64,000 bases of DNA. Source: Kibdelosporangium banguiense (lineage in GTDB: Bacteria > Actinomycetota > Actinomycetes > Mycobacteriales > Pseudonocardiaceae). The notes under the pieces are model-generated. The model ran no database searches. It was not told the origin of the DNA and worked only from the letters and a program-made list of their open reading frames with translations. Of this stretch, positions 12,901-20,528 are shown one piece after another. Within the stretch, counting starts at the first letter, position 1. Each line of letters starts with the position of its first letter. The position numbers were made by a program, and so were the translations under genes. The DNA lies in assembly GCF_017876405.1 (NCBI RefSeq), contig NZ_JAGINW010000001.1:3733203-3797202 (forward strand), read 5' to 3'.

Positions 12901-13497
12901 GCCGGTGGCAAGGAACTCTGCACGGCCACTGTCGGCCTGCTCGGCACCGCGCCCACCGACGCCTCCGGAAGCTGTACGGCCAAGCTGCCCACGGGTGTGA
13001 ATTCGGTGGCGGTCTCGGTCGGCGGCAACTACGCCGCGAACGCCAAGGCTCAGGTCGAGACACAGCGTTCGCAACGCCGGACTGTGCTCGGAGCCGGGGT
13101 GTTGACCGCGACTCGTTCGGCCGGTGCGTACAAGGCCGACCACGGAACCAAGGTCGATGTGTCGGTTCTCGTGTCGCACAGCAACTCCCGCACGACCGGA
13201 CTCGGCTTCGTGAAGTTCCGGTCCGGCGGCAAGGAGTACCTGGCGCACGGCACCTCCTTCGAATCCTTCGGTGCCAAGACATCCGGCGTGCTTGACGTCC
13301 GGGCGAAGGTGTCGCTTGTGGACATCACCGGCTACCCGGCCCAGGTGGCTTCCGGCCTGACGCTGCGGGTGACCGCGTCCGGCGGGAAGACTGCCATCAC
13401 CCTTCTGCAGGGTGACAAGTTGCTGTTCTCGTCCGACTGGACGGGAGCCAGGACCCAGGAGACCTCGCTGCGAACCGGCGGTTTCCTGATCGTCTAG
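9940..13497 (+). CDS. Secreted metzincin (reprolysin-like) metallopeptidase, copy 1
   Basis: Large exported zinc protease, 1185 aa. Start chosen at TTG 9940 because AGGAGG at 9928-9933 is 6 nt upstream and the product then begins with a short basic stretch and the signal helix LVALAIAVLAVVLLPVLS ending TAPAAP; an upstream ATG at 9883 would bury it. The metzincin zinc motif HEVGHQFAGNH is at about 367-377 and the Met-turn SSIMAYAG near 405. After the catalytic domain come an Ig/cadherin-like segment (ATDADGDVVTYMWEQ), a putative-Ig segment (LPAGLTLAAGA, WTVSGTT) and two further beta-rich repeats. No cell-wall anchor is seen. The next gene is a close paralogue. Confidence 0.88.
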   Translation: MGFSSLRPASYRSLVALAIAVLAVVLLPVLSTTAPAAPNNPWTKAPSGNSIAARSARQAEIRTDRYAGFTLDRPAMQSELGKAPKTAAARTQGLEMVLPTPEGTFQRFAMVDAPVMEPGLAAAHPEIKTYSGKGLDDPTASVRADMTPLGFHASIRSERGQWFVDPYFKGDQSLYASYYGHDLRNPVGPLKERDFQAGLEKQVHAALAAKGPLVKLRTYRLALITDPSYANYFGAANVTAAKVTLVNRVAQIYEDETAIRLLLVNDTDKTNLNTPALASEPNGPCGAAPCYKPEELEFCDIPSLYATGVALGQLIGADKYDVGHLGLGVNGGGIAGLGVVGGTEKAVGCTGLPTPVGDFYAVDYVAHEVGHQFAGNHTFNGTEWNCSTGNREPTTSYEPGSGSSIMAYAGICQQDNLQPHSDPYWSHKSYTEITTYTSADLPAINEVQDVSLRGFDGTDSFTLSYKGKTSAPIVRGTSYTPEAIKAAVEGLTGATVTVAGFGNTAIYREMPFDDTGFQVTFEGTLAGQNVGSLGITVTGGTGFTGESIKGGAQDNKGWKVEDTSNHAPVVKVPASYTIPARTPFSLTGSATDADGDVVTYMWEQNDRGKAEGTGLVNNVKKDGPLFRQFGKAAIVSAEDTLKYYSPGENAVNRNPTRVFPDIEQIASGNTNAKTGACPQAPPPPASGGATNVPQALIDCYSEFLPTSDWVGFNDDRTMHFRLTARDARQGGGGIGIADTAVTIAPTAGPFLVTSQASSAAVAGGSKQAITWDVAGTNAAPINAKNVKVSLSVDGGLTFPHVLSNSTPNDGSESLTVPDVATTKARIKVEAVGNVFFDLSDADFTIHASPRVTTPTNVSVQYSDALAPVTITANDPDSAGTGLNAVATGLPAGLTLAAGAANGNTRTWTVSGTTTANPGDYAVKVAVTDDTGVVGNAAFTIKVKPEDAEVTYTGDALVYGDSVQFRATVRDNTDGSPGDVKTANVTFSAGGKELCTATVGLLGTAPTDASGSCTAKLPTGVNSVAVSVGGNYAANAKAQVETQRSQRRTVLGAGVLTATRSAGAYKADHGTKVDVSVLVSHSNSRTTGLGFVKFRSGGKEYLAHGTSFESFGAKTSGVLDVRAKVSLVDITGYPAQVASGLTLRVTASGGKTAITLLQGDKLLFSSDWTGARTQETSLRTGGFLIV

Positions 13498-13501
13498 TTG
13501 T

Positions 13502-13560
13502 TGTGCCCCCAATGCCACATTGGGGGCATCAGATGTCCCCAATGTGGCATTGGGGGCACA
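13502..13560. repeat. Nested palindromic repeat, copy 1
   Basis: 28-bp arms (13502-13529 and 13533-13560) around a 3-nt centre, with one G.T mismatch. Each arm is itself a hairpin: CCCCCAAT-GCCAC-ATTGGGGG and CCCCAAT-GTGGC-ATTGGGG, whose 5-nt loops are complementary. A near-identical copy lies at 39478-39534, again a few nt after a stop codon. It looks like a REP-type intergenic element that may also end transcripts. Confidence 0.9.
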
Positions 13561-13571
13561 TGCCTGTCCCT

Positions 13572-13622
13572 TCGTGTGTGGCCGGTCCTGCTGACAGGGC
13601 CGGCCACACACGAGGGTTTTTT
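13572..13622 (+). terminator. Intrinsic terminator between the two proteases
   Basis: 14-bp perfect stem TCGTGTGTGGCCGG (13572-13585) / 13600-13613, then GGG and a TTTTTT run at 13617-13622. Classic terminator, yet the start codon of the next gene is only 24 nt further on. Confidence 0.88.
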
Positions 13623-13646
13623 CGCCTTCACAGGGAGAGAATTCAC

Positions 13647-16600
13647 TTGGCGAGATCCTCGTTACCCTCTCGCGGCAGAAGTATCGCCGCACTCGCGATC
13701 GCGGGCATGTCGCTCGCGTTGCTGCCGGTGATCGGTACTACGGCCCCGGCCGCGCCCGAGAACCCATGGGTCAAGGCCCCAAGCAATGGTGTCGCGGCCC
13801 GGTCCGTCCAGCAGAGCGACATCCGGACCAACAAGTTCGCCGGGTTCACTCTGGACCGGGCGCTCATGAAGTCCAAACTGGACCGTGCGCCGGGCATCGC
13901 GGCCCGAGGCGCTCAGGCACTCGAGGTGCTGCTGCCGACGCCGGAGGGCCAGTTCCAGCGGTTCTCGCTGGTGAACGCCCCGGTGATGGAGGAGAAGCTC
14001 GCCGCCGCCCACCCGGAGATCAAGACCTACTCCGGCCGGGGCCTCGACGACCCGACAGCGACCGTGCGCGCGGACCTGACCCCGTTGGGGTTCCACGCTT
14101 CGGTCCGGTCCGAGCGCGGTCAGTGGTACGTCGATCCGCGTAACCACAAGGACCAGAGCGTCTATGCCAGCTACTACGGCCACGACCTGCAGAACCCGGC
14201 CGGGCCGTTGGTGGAGAACGAGGACCTCGAGGAGCTCGTCCAGGACGCCGTCCCGGCTGACGCTGGCCCGATCGTGAAGCTGCGAACCTACCGGCTCGCG
14301 TTCGTGACGGACCCGTCGTACGCGACCTATTTCGGCGCGGCGAACGTGACTGCCGCGAAGGTGACGCTGATCAACCGGGTCGCGCAGATCTACGAGGACG
14401 AGACCGCGATCCGGCTCGTGCTGATCAACGACACGGACAAGACGAACCTGAACACCGCTGCCGAAGCGACCGGCGCGAACGGTCCCTGTGGCGCGGCGGC
14501 ATGCTTCACGACGTCGCAGATCGCCGGCTGCACCAGCGCCTTGCTGAACCGCAACCAGGTTGTGCTCGGCCAGCTCGTCGGCGCGGGTTCCTACGACGTC
14601 GGCCACATCGGTCTGGGCGTCAACGGTGGCGGCGTTGCCGGCCTCGGCGTGGTCGGTGGCAGCGGAAAGGCCCGTGGCTGCACAGGTTTGCCGACTCCGG
14701 TCGGCGACTTCTACGCCGTGGACTACGTGGCGCACGAGATCGGTCACCAGTTCGCCGGCAACCACACGTTCAACGGCACCCAGGTCAACTGCTCCGGCTC
14801 CAACCGGAACCCGGGCACGTCGGTCGAGCCGGGCAGTGGCTCGTCGATCATGGCGTACGCGGGCATCTGCCAGCAGGACAACCTGCAGCCGCACAGCGAC
14901 CCGTACTGGTCGCAGCGCAGCTACACCGAGATCACCACGTTCACCTCGACGCCCCGTGCGCCGATCAACGAGGTGCAGAACATCGGTCTGCGTGACTTCG
15001 ACGGCACGGACTCGTTCACGCTTTCCTTCAACGGTCAGGTTTCCGCGCCGATCACGCGCGGCACCAACTACACGGCCGCCGGTATCAAGGCAGCGATCGA
15101 GGGCATCCCGGGCTGGCCCGCCGGTGCGACCGTGTCCGTCACCGGTTTCGGCGCGGGTGTCCTCAACGACACCGGCTTCCAGGTTACGTTCCAAAGTGGA
15201 CCTGTTGCCGCGGTGGACGTCGCGTCGCTCGTCTTCGCCGGAACCGGGACCACTGCCGTCGTCGGCGAGACCGTTGATGGCGGCCCGCAGGAGAACACCG
15301 GCATCAAGGTCGAGGACACCACCAACCACGCTCCCGTGGTGACGGTTGCTCCGCAGTACACGATCCCGCTGCGCACGCCGTTCTCGTTGACCGGTAACGC
15401 GACCGACGCCGACGGCGACAAGCTCACCTACATGTGGGAACAGAACGACCGTGGTGGCGCGAGCGGCACGGCTCTGGTGAACAACACCAAGACCAACGGC
15501 CCGCTGTTCCGTCAGTTCGGCACGGCCGCGATTGTGTCCGCAGAGGACACTCTGAAGTACTACTCGCCGGGCGAGAACGCTGTGAACAGCAACCCCACGC
15601 GGGTGTTCCCGGACATACAGCAGATCGCGTCGAACAACACCAACGCCCAAACCGGCACGTGCCCGGCCGCTCCGGCTGCGCCCGCAGTGGTTCCGGCCGC
15701 GCTTGTGGACTGCTACTCGGAGTTCCTGCCGACGTCGGCCTGGGTGGGCTTCACCAACGACCGGACGCTGCACTTCCGGCTCACTGCCAGAGACTACCGC
15801 GCAGGCGGCGGCGGCATCGGGTTCGGCGACACCGCTTTGGTGCTGGCGCAGAACACCGGCCCGTTCCTGGTGACCTCGCAGGGCGCGGGCACCACGTACC
15901 CCGGTGGTTCGGCTCAGCCGATCACGTGGAACGTGGCCGGTACGGATGTCGCGCCGGTCGACGCGAAGAACGTCAAGATCTCGCTGTCGACCGACGGTGG
16001 CGTGACCTTCCCGCATGTGCTGGCGGAGAGCACGCCGAACGACGGCAGCGAGTCGCTGACCATCCCGGATGTGGCCACGCAGAAGGCCCGGATCAAGATC
16101 GAGGCGGTCGGCAACGTCTTCTTCGACCTGAACGAGGCCGACTTCACCATCCTGGCCTCGCCGCGGATCACCGTGCCGACGGACGCGACCGTGCAGTACA
16201 GCGATGCGGCCTCGTTCCCGGTCACCGCGACCGACCCGGACAGCACTCTCGACACGCTGACCGCTTCGGCCTCGGAACTGCCGGCCGGGCTGTCCTTCGG
16301 GAAGTCCGCGGACGGCGCGTGGGCGGTGTCCGGCACGACCACGGCCGCTCCCGGTGACTACCCGGTTTCGGTCACCGTGACCGACTCGACGGGCGTCTCG
16401 GGCAAGGCCTCGTTCGTGATCAAGGTCAAGCCGGAGGACGCGCAGGCGACGTACACAGGGGATGCCTTGGTGTACGGCGATTCCGCGTTGCTCCGGGCGA
16501 CCGTGCAGGACATCTCGGACGGCAGTCCTGGCAATGTCCTGAGTGGAACGTTGACGTTCAGTGCGGGCGGGCAGACGCTCTGCACGGCCACACTGGGCGA

Positions 16601-17183
16601 ACTCGGCACCGCTGCGACGGATGCGTCGGGTAGCTGCACGGCGCAGCTTCCTGTCGGCGTGCACGACGTCACCGCGACCGTCGGTGGCAACTACACCGGC
16701 ACTGCCACTGGCAAAGTCGAGGTGGTCAAGAACCAGGGCAAGGTCGTGATCGGTGACGGCACGCTGTCTCCGGTCAAGTCCGCCGGGGCGTTCGCGGCCG
16801 ACCAGGGCTCGAAGGCCAGCCTGAGCCTGGCGATCGCCCACGTGAAGAACACTTCCGGTGCGACGCTGGTGTCGTTGCAGTCCGGTGGCAAGCGCTACCA
16901 GATCCGTAGCACCAACGTGGAGTCCTTTGGTGCCAAGACGGCCGGTCGTCTGGCCACATTGGACTACCGCGGCAGGGCGGAGCTGGTGGACGTGACCGAC
17001 CACTGGCGGCCCAAGACCGTTGCCACCGGCCTGACGCTGCGGGTCACCGGCAAGGCCGAGCTGTTCGGCAAGGACGCGGCGTCGATCACGCTGCTCCAGG
17101 GCGAGAAGCTGCTGCTCTCCTCGGAGTGGACCGGCGCGCAGACCGCTGATGGTCAGCTGAAGGGCACTCTCCTGGTCATCTAG
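13647..17183 (+). CDS. Secreted metzincin (reprolysin-like) metallopeptidase, copy 2
   Basis: Tandem paralogue of the gene at 9940, 1178 aa, same domain order and very similar along most of its length. TTG start at 13647 with GGGAGAG upstream; signal helix SIAALAIAGMSLALLPVIG then TAPAAPENPW. Zinc motif HEIGHQFAGNH at about 363-373 and SSIMAYAG Met-turn. The prodomain-like region (KTYSGRGLDDPTATVRADL) and the Ig-like tail are conserved; differences cluster in the loop after the catalytic pair of Cys residues (CFTTSQIAGCTSALLNRN) and in the C-terminal repeat. Two strong hairpins separate it from copy 1. Confidence 0.88.
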   Translation: MARSSLPSRGRSIAALAIAGMSLALLPVIGTTAPAAPENPWVKAPSNGVAARSVQQSDIRTNKFAGFTLDRALMKSKLDRAPGIAARGAQALEVLLPTPEGQFQRFSLVNAPVMEEKLAAAHPEIKTYSGRGLDDPTATVRADLTPLGFHASVRSERGQWYVDPRNHKDQSVYASYYGHDLQNPAGPLVENEDLEELVQDAVPADAGPIVKLRTYRLAFVTDPSYATYFGAANVTAAKVTLINRVAQIYEDETAIRLVLINDTDKTNLNTAAEATGANGPCGAAACFTTSQIAGCTSALLNRNQVVLGQLVGAGSYDVGHIGLGVNGGGVAGLGVVGGSGKARGCTGLPTPVGDFYAVDYVAHEIGHQFAGNHTFNGTQVNCSGSNRNPGTSVEPGSGSSIMAYAGICQQDNLQPHSDPYWSQRSYTEITTFTSTPRAPINEVQNIGLRDFDGTDSFTLSFNGQVSAPITRGTNYTAAGIKAAIEGIPGWPAGATVSVTGFGAGVLNDTGFQVTFQSGPVAAVDVASLVFAGTGTTAVVGETVDGGPQENTGIKVEDTTNHAPVVTVAPQYTIPLRTPFSLTGNATDADGDKLTYMWEQNDRGGASGTALVNNTKTNGPLFRQFGTAAIVSAEDTLKYYSPGENAVNSNPTRVFPDIQQIASNNTNAQTGTCPAAPAAPAVVPAALVDCYSEFLPTSAWVGFTNDRTLHFRLTARDYRAGGGGIGFGDTALVLAQNTGPFLVTSQGAGTTYPGGSAQPITWNVAGTDVAPVDAKNVKISLSTDGGVTFPHVLAESTPNDGSESLTIPDVATQKARIKIEAVGNVFFDLNEADFTILASPRITVPTDATVQYSDAASFPVTATDPDSTLDTLTASASELPAGLSFGKSADGAWAVSGTTTAAPGDYPVSVTVTDSTGVSGKASFVIKVKPEDAQATYTGDALVYGDSALLRATVQDISDGSPGNVLSGTLTFSAGGQTLCTATLGELGTAATDASGSCTAQLPVGVHDVTATVGGNYTGTATGKVEVVKNQGKVVIGDGTLSPVKSAGAFAADQGSKASLSLAIAHVKNTSGATLVSLQSGGKRYQIRSTNVESFGAKTAGRLATLDYRGRAELVDVTDHWRPKTVATGLTLRVTGKAELFGKDAASITLLQGEKLLLSSEWTGAQTADGQLKGTLLVI

Positions 17184-17196
17184 GGGAGACCGCACG

Positions 17197-17229
17197 AGAC
17201 CCCCGTGAGGCCGCTCACGGGGGTCTTTT
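17197..17229 (+). terminator. Terminator after protease copy 2
   Basis: Perfect 13-bp stem AGACCCCCGTGAG (17197-17209) / 17214-17226 with a 4-nt loop, followed by TTT. Confidence 0.9.
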
Positions 17230-17271
17230 GTGTGACCGAGTCGGTCCTGTCATCGAACTGGCTGGTGCTAC

Positions 17272-17296
17272 AGTCAGTCTCATCAACGAACTGACT
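17272..17296 (+). promoter_or_regulatory. Inverted repeat upstream of the SDR gene
   Basis: AGTCAGT (17272-17278) and ACTGACT (17290-17296) form a 7-bp inverted repeat with an 11-nt spacer, ending 18 nt before the SDR start. A TACAGT -10-like hexamer (17269-17274) overlaps its left arm. The layout fits a repressor site of TetR type, but no such regulator gene is adjacent. Confidence 0.4.
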
Positions 17297-17314
17297 CCGT
17301 GAAAGGACTCTCCG

Positions 17315-18022
17315 ATGCGGGTATCAGGTGCAGTCGCGCTGGTCACCGGGGCAAACCGAGGCTTGGGCGCGGAGTTCGCCCAGGCCCTGCTCGACCAGGG
17401 CGCGGCAAAGGTCTACGCGGGCGCCAGGGACATCTCGGCCATCACCGACCCCAGGCTGACCCCGATCCAGCTCGATGTCACCGACCCGGCCTCGATCGCC
17501 GCGGCCGCCGCCCAGGCCCAGGACGTGACAATCGTGATCAACAACGCCGGCATCTCGCTGGGCGACCCGGTTCTGGGTGACGAAACGGCCCTGCGCAGGC
17601 ACTTCGAAACGAACTTCTTCGGCCTCGTCGGTGTGACCCGCGCCTTCGCCCCGATCCTCGGCGCGAACGGCGGCGGAACACTGGTCAACGTTCTTTCGGT
17701 GCTCTCCTGGATCCACCGCGCCGTCGGCGGTTATGCCGCCAGCAAGGCCGCTGCCTGGGCTGCCACCAACGCCTCCCGCCTCGAGCTGGCCGACCAGGGC
17801 ACCCACGTCGTCGGCGTCCACGTCGGCTACATGGAGACCGACATGGCCGCCCACGTCGACGGCCCCAAAACCGCACCCGCCCTTGTTGCCGCACAGACCA
17901 TCGAAGCCATCGAAACCGGCGCCTACGAGGTCGTCGCCGATGACATCAGCCGTCAGGTCAAAGCCGGTCTCGCCGCCCCGCCCGAGGTGCTCTACCAGCT
18001 CCCCGTACGGACAGCCTCCTGA
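17315..18022 (+). CDS. Short-chain dehydrogenase/reductase
   Basis: NAD(P)-dependent oxidoreductase of the classical SDR family, 235 aa. Cofactor motif GANRGLG (TGxxxGxG, residues about 13-19 with the preceding T), NNAG at about 78-81, catalytic Ser in VLSVLSW and YAASKAA (Tyr/Lys). An Asp after beta-2 is replaced by GARD, so NADPH is likely, an inference. AAAGGA sits 7 nt before the ATG. Monocistronic; substrate unknown. Confidence 0.88.
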   Translation: MRVSGAVALVTGANRGLGAEFAQALLDQGAAKVYAGARDISAITDPRLTPIQLDVTDPASIAAAAAQAQDVTIVINNAGISLGDPVLGDETALRRHFETNFFGLVGVTRAFAPILGANGGGTLVNVLSVLSWIHRAVGGYAASKAAAWAATNASRLELADQGTHVVGVHVGYMETDMAAHVDGPKTAPALVAAQTIEAIETGAYEVVADDISRQVKAGLAAPPEVLYQLPVRTAS

Positions 18023-18186
18023 TATCCGGGTTTGCCGTCCCTAAAGGGGGAGTGAATCTGCATTTTTACGGCTTTGCCCCAGCGGATGGAGTAAGCGCGT
18101 GACGCTGAGCAACGGTCGTCTGTATCTGTGCCATTGTGCCTGCCCGTCGGTATCATATTGACCACTGCCGCAGGCGGGAGGCCACG

Positions 18187-19668
18187 ATGGCTGGATACCA
18201 GGAGATCCCCGCGCGCAGCGTTCTGTGGCCACTCGTCGAGGCCCTGCAAAAGGTCCCATGTATGGCCGACGCGAATGGCAGACGGCTGGTTCTGAGGATC
18301 ATCGGTGACGAGCTCGGCAGACCATTCATGGTCGACGAGCATTCGCAGACGACCATGCATTTGTTCAGCATTGTCGATGCCTGCCGGCAATCGCCGGAAG
18401 GGTTGCGGGCGCTGGTGAAAGCGCTGGAATATGTCGAGCCTGGCGCGCTGTCGACGAATGGCGTCCGGCAGATCGTCACCCAGATGGTTCCGCTGGATTC
18501 CTGGACGCATCAGGAACAGCGGGAATTGTTCGCGCTGCTGGCCGGCATCATCGTGCCGGACATCGTCGAGGTCTACCGGTTCGTGGCCGGGCCGAACGCC
18601 CCGAAACTGGGTGACCAGACCACCTTCGAGGAAATGCTCCTCGCGCTGGACACACTCAATGCCGGCGTCGACGGCCTGCCACGGCCGCTGGTCTTCGTCG
18701 AACACCTCGCCGCCCGGGTCCGGCTGGATCTGGCGACGAAACTGCGCAACTGGGTCGACCTGCAGGCCACGAGGATCAACCTGTTCGCTGAGCTGCAGGA
18801 GGTCCGCAGGCAGCTGGGCCGCGCGGCAATCCCCACGTCACTGCAGCCGAGGCTGCCGGCGTACATCGTCTTCCTGCTGCAGTACGAAGGTCTCGGCTCG
18901 CGGTACCGGCTGTCCTACTGGCGCCAACTCGACGTCACCGGCGGGTGGTATCCCGAACGCGGCGACGATTTCATCGGCACCCTGGACGAGATCAAACACC
19001 ATGTCGCCGCGCTCATCGAATGTGTGGAGTCCGAATGGGCGAACTACGTGCCGGACATCCGGGTCGAGTTCGTCCTGCCGTTGACATTGTTGAATCTCGC
19101 GGTCGACCAATGGCAATGGGAGGTCGAAAGCCCGCTGCCGCAGCCGATGGGCTGCCGGTTCTCGGTCGTGGTCCGTAGTCTCGAACGAATGCAATGGCGT
19201 AAATGGCACCGGCACTGGTATGCCCGGTGGGCCGAGCTGGAATCCCAGGTCTATTCCAGCAATTCGGTCATCGCGGAATGCGGCTACTGGAGCCGGGCTG
19301 CGGACCTGCCCGGTCTGCGTGAGCTCACTTCCTATTTCGAGCGGCATGGCAACGTCGTGGCGTTGATGCTCTGCGCACCACCATTGCCGCCGGCTTTCGA
19401 CGAGCTCATGGTCGGCCTGCGAGCCGGTATTCCGGTTGTCGTGTGGCACCGCAAGGGCGCCGCTGACGAGGAGTTCGTCGCAACTGTCAATGCATTTCTA
19501 CATGCTGCGGGCACCGGGCACCTGCTCGACCGGGTCCGCGTGGTCCGGTCGAACGCCTTCGTGGAATCTGATCAGTGCCATGTCGGCGCGCACATGACTG
19601 TCCTCTGGGATGACCCGAAACGAGTGGTGGTGCCGGACCGGCCGGCCCCGCCGGAGGAGGTCGCGTGA
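18187..19668 (+). CDS. VMAP protein with N-terminal effector-associated domain (EAD2-like)
   Basis: 493 aa from ATG 18187 (GGGAGG 5 nt upstream; an in-frame ATG at 18136 lacks a ribosome site). Residues about 5-95 (start MAGYQEIPARSVLWPLVEAL) look like effector-associated domain 2, a small helical adaptor of biological-conflict proteins. The C-terminal 270 residues are recognisable as VMAP-C: VEFVLPLTLLNLAVDQWQWE, then MGCRFSVVVRSLERM, WHRHWYARW and a Rossmann-like end (GIPVVVWHR). VMAP means vWA-MoxR-associated protein; it is the third partner of a ternary system proposed to sense invaders and recruit effectors. Its stop overlaps the MoxR start (GTGA). No separate EAD2-bearing effector lies in the window. 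Confidence 0.82.
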   Translation: MAGYQEIPARSVLWPLVEALQKVPCMADANGRRLVLRIIGDELGRPFMVDEHSQTTMHLFSIVDACRQSPEGLRALVKALEYVEPGALSTNGVRQIVTQMVPLDSWTHQEQRELFALLAGIIVPDIVEVYRFVAGPNAPKLGDQTTFEEMLLALDTLNAGVDGLPRPLVFVEHLAARVRLDLATKLRNWVDLQATRINLFAELQEVRRQLGRAAIPTSLQPRLPAYIVFLLQYEGLGSRYRLSYWRQLDVTGGWYPERGDDFIGTLDEIKHHVAALIECVESEWANYVPDIRVEFVLPLTLLNLAVDQWQWEVESPLPQPMGCRFSVVVRSLERMQWRKWHRHWYARWAELESQVYSSNSVIAECGYWSRAADLPGLRELTSYFERHGNVVALMLCAPPLPPAFDELMVGLRAGIPVVVWHRKGAADEEFVATVNAFLHAAGTGHLLDRVRVVRSNAFVESDQCHVGAHMTVLWDDPKRVVVPDRPAPPEEVA

Positions 19669-20528
19669 CAGCGCAGCACGATTGGCAGGTTTACAGCGGC
19701 ACCGGGGTGGCGCGCGCACCGATTCCGGCAATTCCCGATGCTCCGCCGTGGCGCCGGTACACCGGCACGGGATCGACAGAGCTGCCCGTGGACGACGGCG
19801 GCGAAACCGATCGGCAGCTCGGCCGTGCCCAGCCGAGAGTGCCCTTCGCTGAGGAAGTGGACGTGGTCAACGCCGGGATCCTGCTCCGCCGCCCGCTCGT
19901 GGTCACCGGTCCGGTCGGCAGCGGGAAGGCGAGCCTGGCGTATGTCATCGCTCGGGAGCTGGCGCTCGGCCCGGTGCTGCGGTGGAACATGACCGCGCGA
20001 TCCACGTTGGCCGACGGCTTATGCCGGCCCGGTCGGCTCGGCCCGCTCGGCACAGCTCTGCTGCCGTACGAACGGCCGCGTGTCCTGCTGATCACCGGGC
20101 TCGACCGGGCACCGTTGGACCTGCCGGAAGAGATCGTCGCGACGCTCTATGCCGGTGAATACATTGTGGACGGTGCGCGGGCGTTCACCCATGACAACGT
20201 GCCCATTCCGGTCGCCGAAGGGCTGGTGCGATGCCGGGAGTTCCCGGTGGTGATCGTCACCGGTACCGGCGAACGCGCCTTCTCGCCGAGTTTCCTGCGT
20301 CAGTGCCTGCGATTGCGGCTGTCCGCCGCGACCCCGGAACAACTCACCGCACTCGTGGCCGCCCAGGCCGGGGATGTCGAAGGGCTTGATGTCGACAAGC
20401 TCGTGGCCGAGTTCCTGGCCCGCGACAACCTGGGCGCCGACCAGTTGCTCAACGCCGTCCACCTGGCGCGGGTGGTGCCGCCGAATGTGGCCACGTCGAT
20501 CTGGCACGACGTGCGGGAGGCGGAATGA
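19665..20528 (+). CDS. MoxR-like AAA protein with degenerate NTPase motifs
   Basis: 287 aa, GTG start overlapping VMAP. It aligns by eye with MoxR AAA proteins of VMAP systems: RRPLVVTGPVGSGKASLAY, LGPLGTALLPYERPRVLL, LDLPEEIVATLYAGEY, FLRQCLRLRL. Several catalytic positions are wrong: the Ser/Thr after the P-loop Lys88 is Ala89, Walker B reads LLITGLD where LLIDE(I/L)D is expected (Thr144-Gly145 for Asp-Glu), sensor-1 Asn is Thr201, and the stretch after RSTLADGL is about 25 residues shorter than usual. The Arg finger (FLR, Arg212) remains. It is likely unable to hydrolyse ATP normally and may act as a scaffold; that is inference. Confidence 0.82.
   Translation: MTAQHDWQVYSGTGVARAPIPAIPDAPPWRRYTGTGSTELPVDDGGETDRQLGRAQPRVPFAEEVDVVNAGILLRRPLVVTGPVGSGKASLAYVIARELALGPVLRWNMTARSTLADGLCRPGRLGPLGTALLPYERPRVLLITGLDRAPLDLPEEIVATLYAGEYIVDGARAFTHDNVPIPVAEGLVRCREFPVVIVTGTGERAFSPSFLRQCLRLRLSAATPEQLTALVAAQAGDVEGLDVDKLVAEFLARDNLGADQLLNAVHLARVVPPNVATSIWHDVREAE

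Noticed and set aside
12511..13692. Long minus-strand frames under the two protease genes (also 9955-12477 and 13662-17195)
   Set aside because: They are antisense shadows of GC-rich coding DNA; their translations are Arg/Gly/Val-rich with no family pattern, while the plus strand encodes a complete protease with signal peptide and zinc motif.
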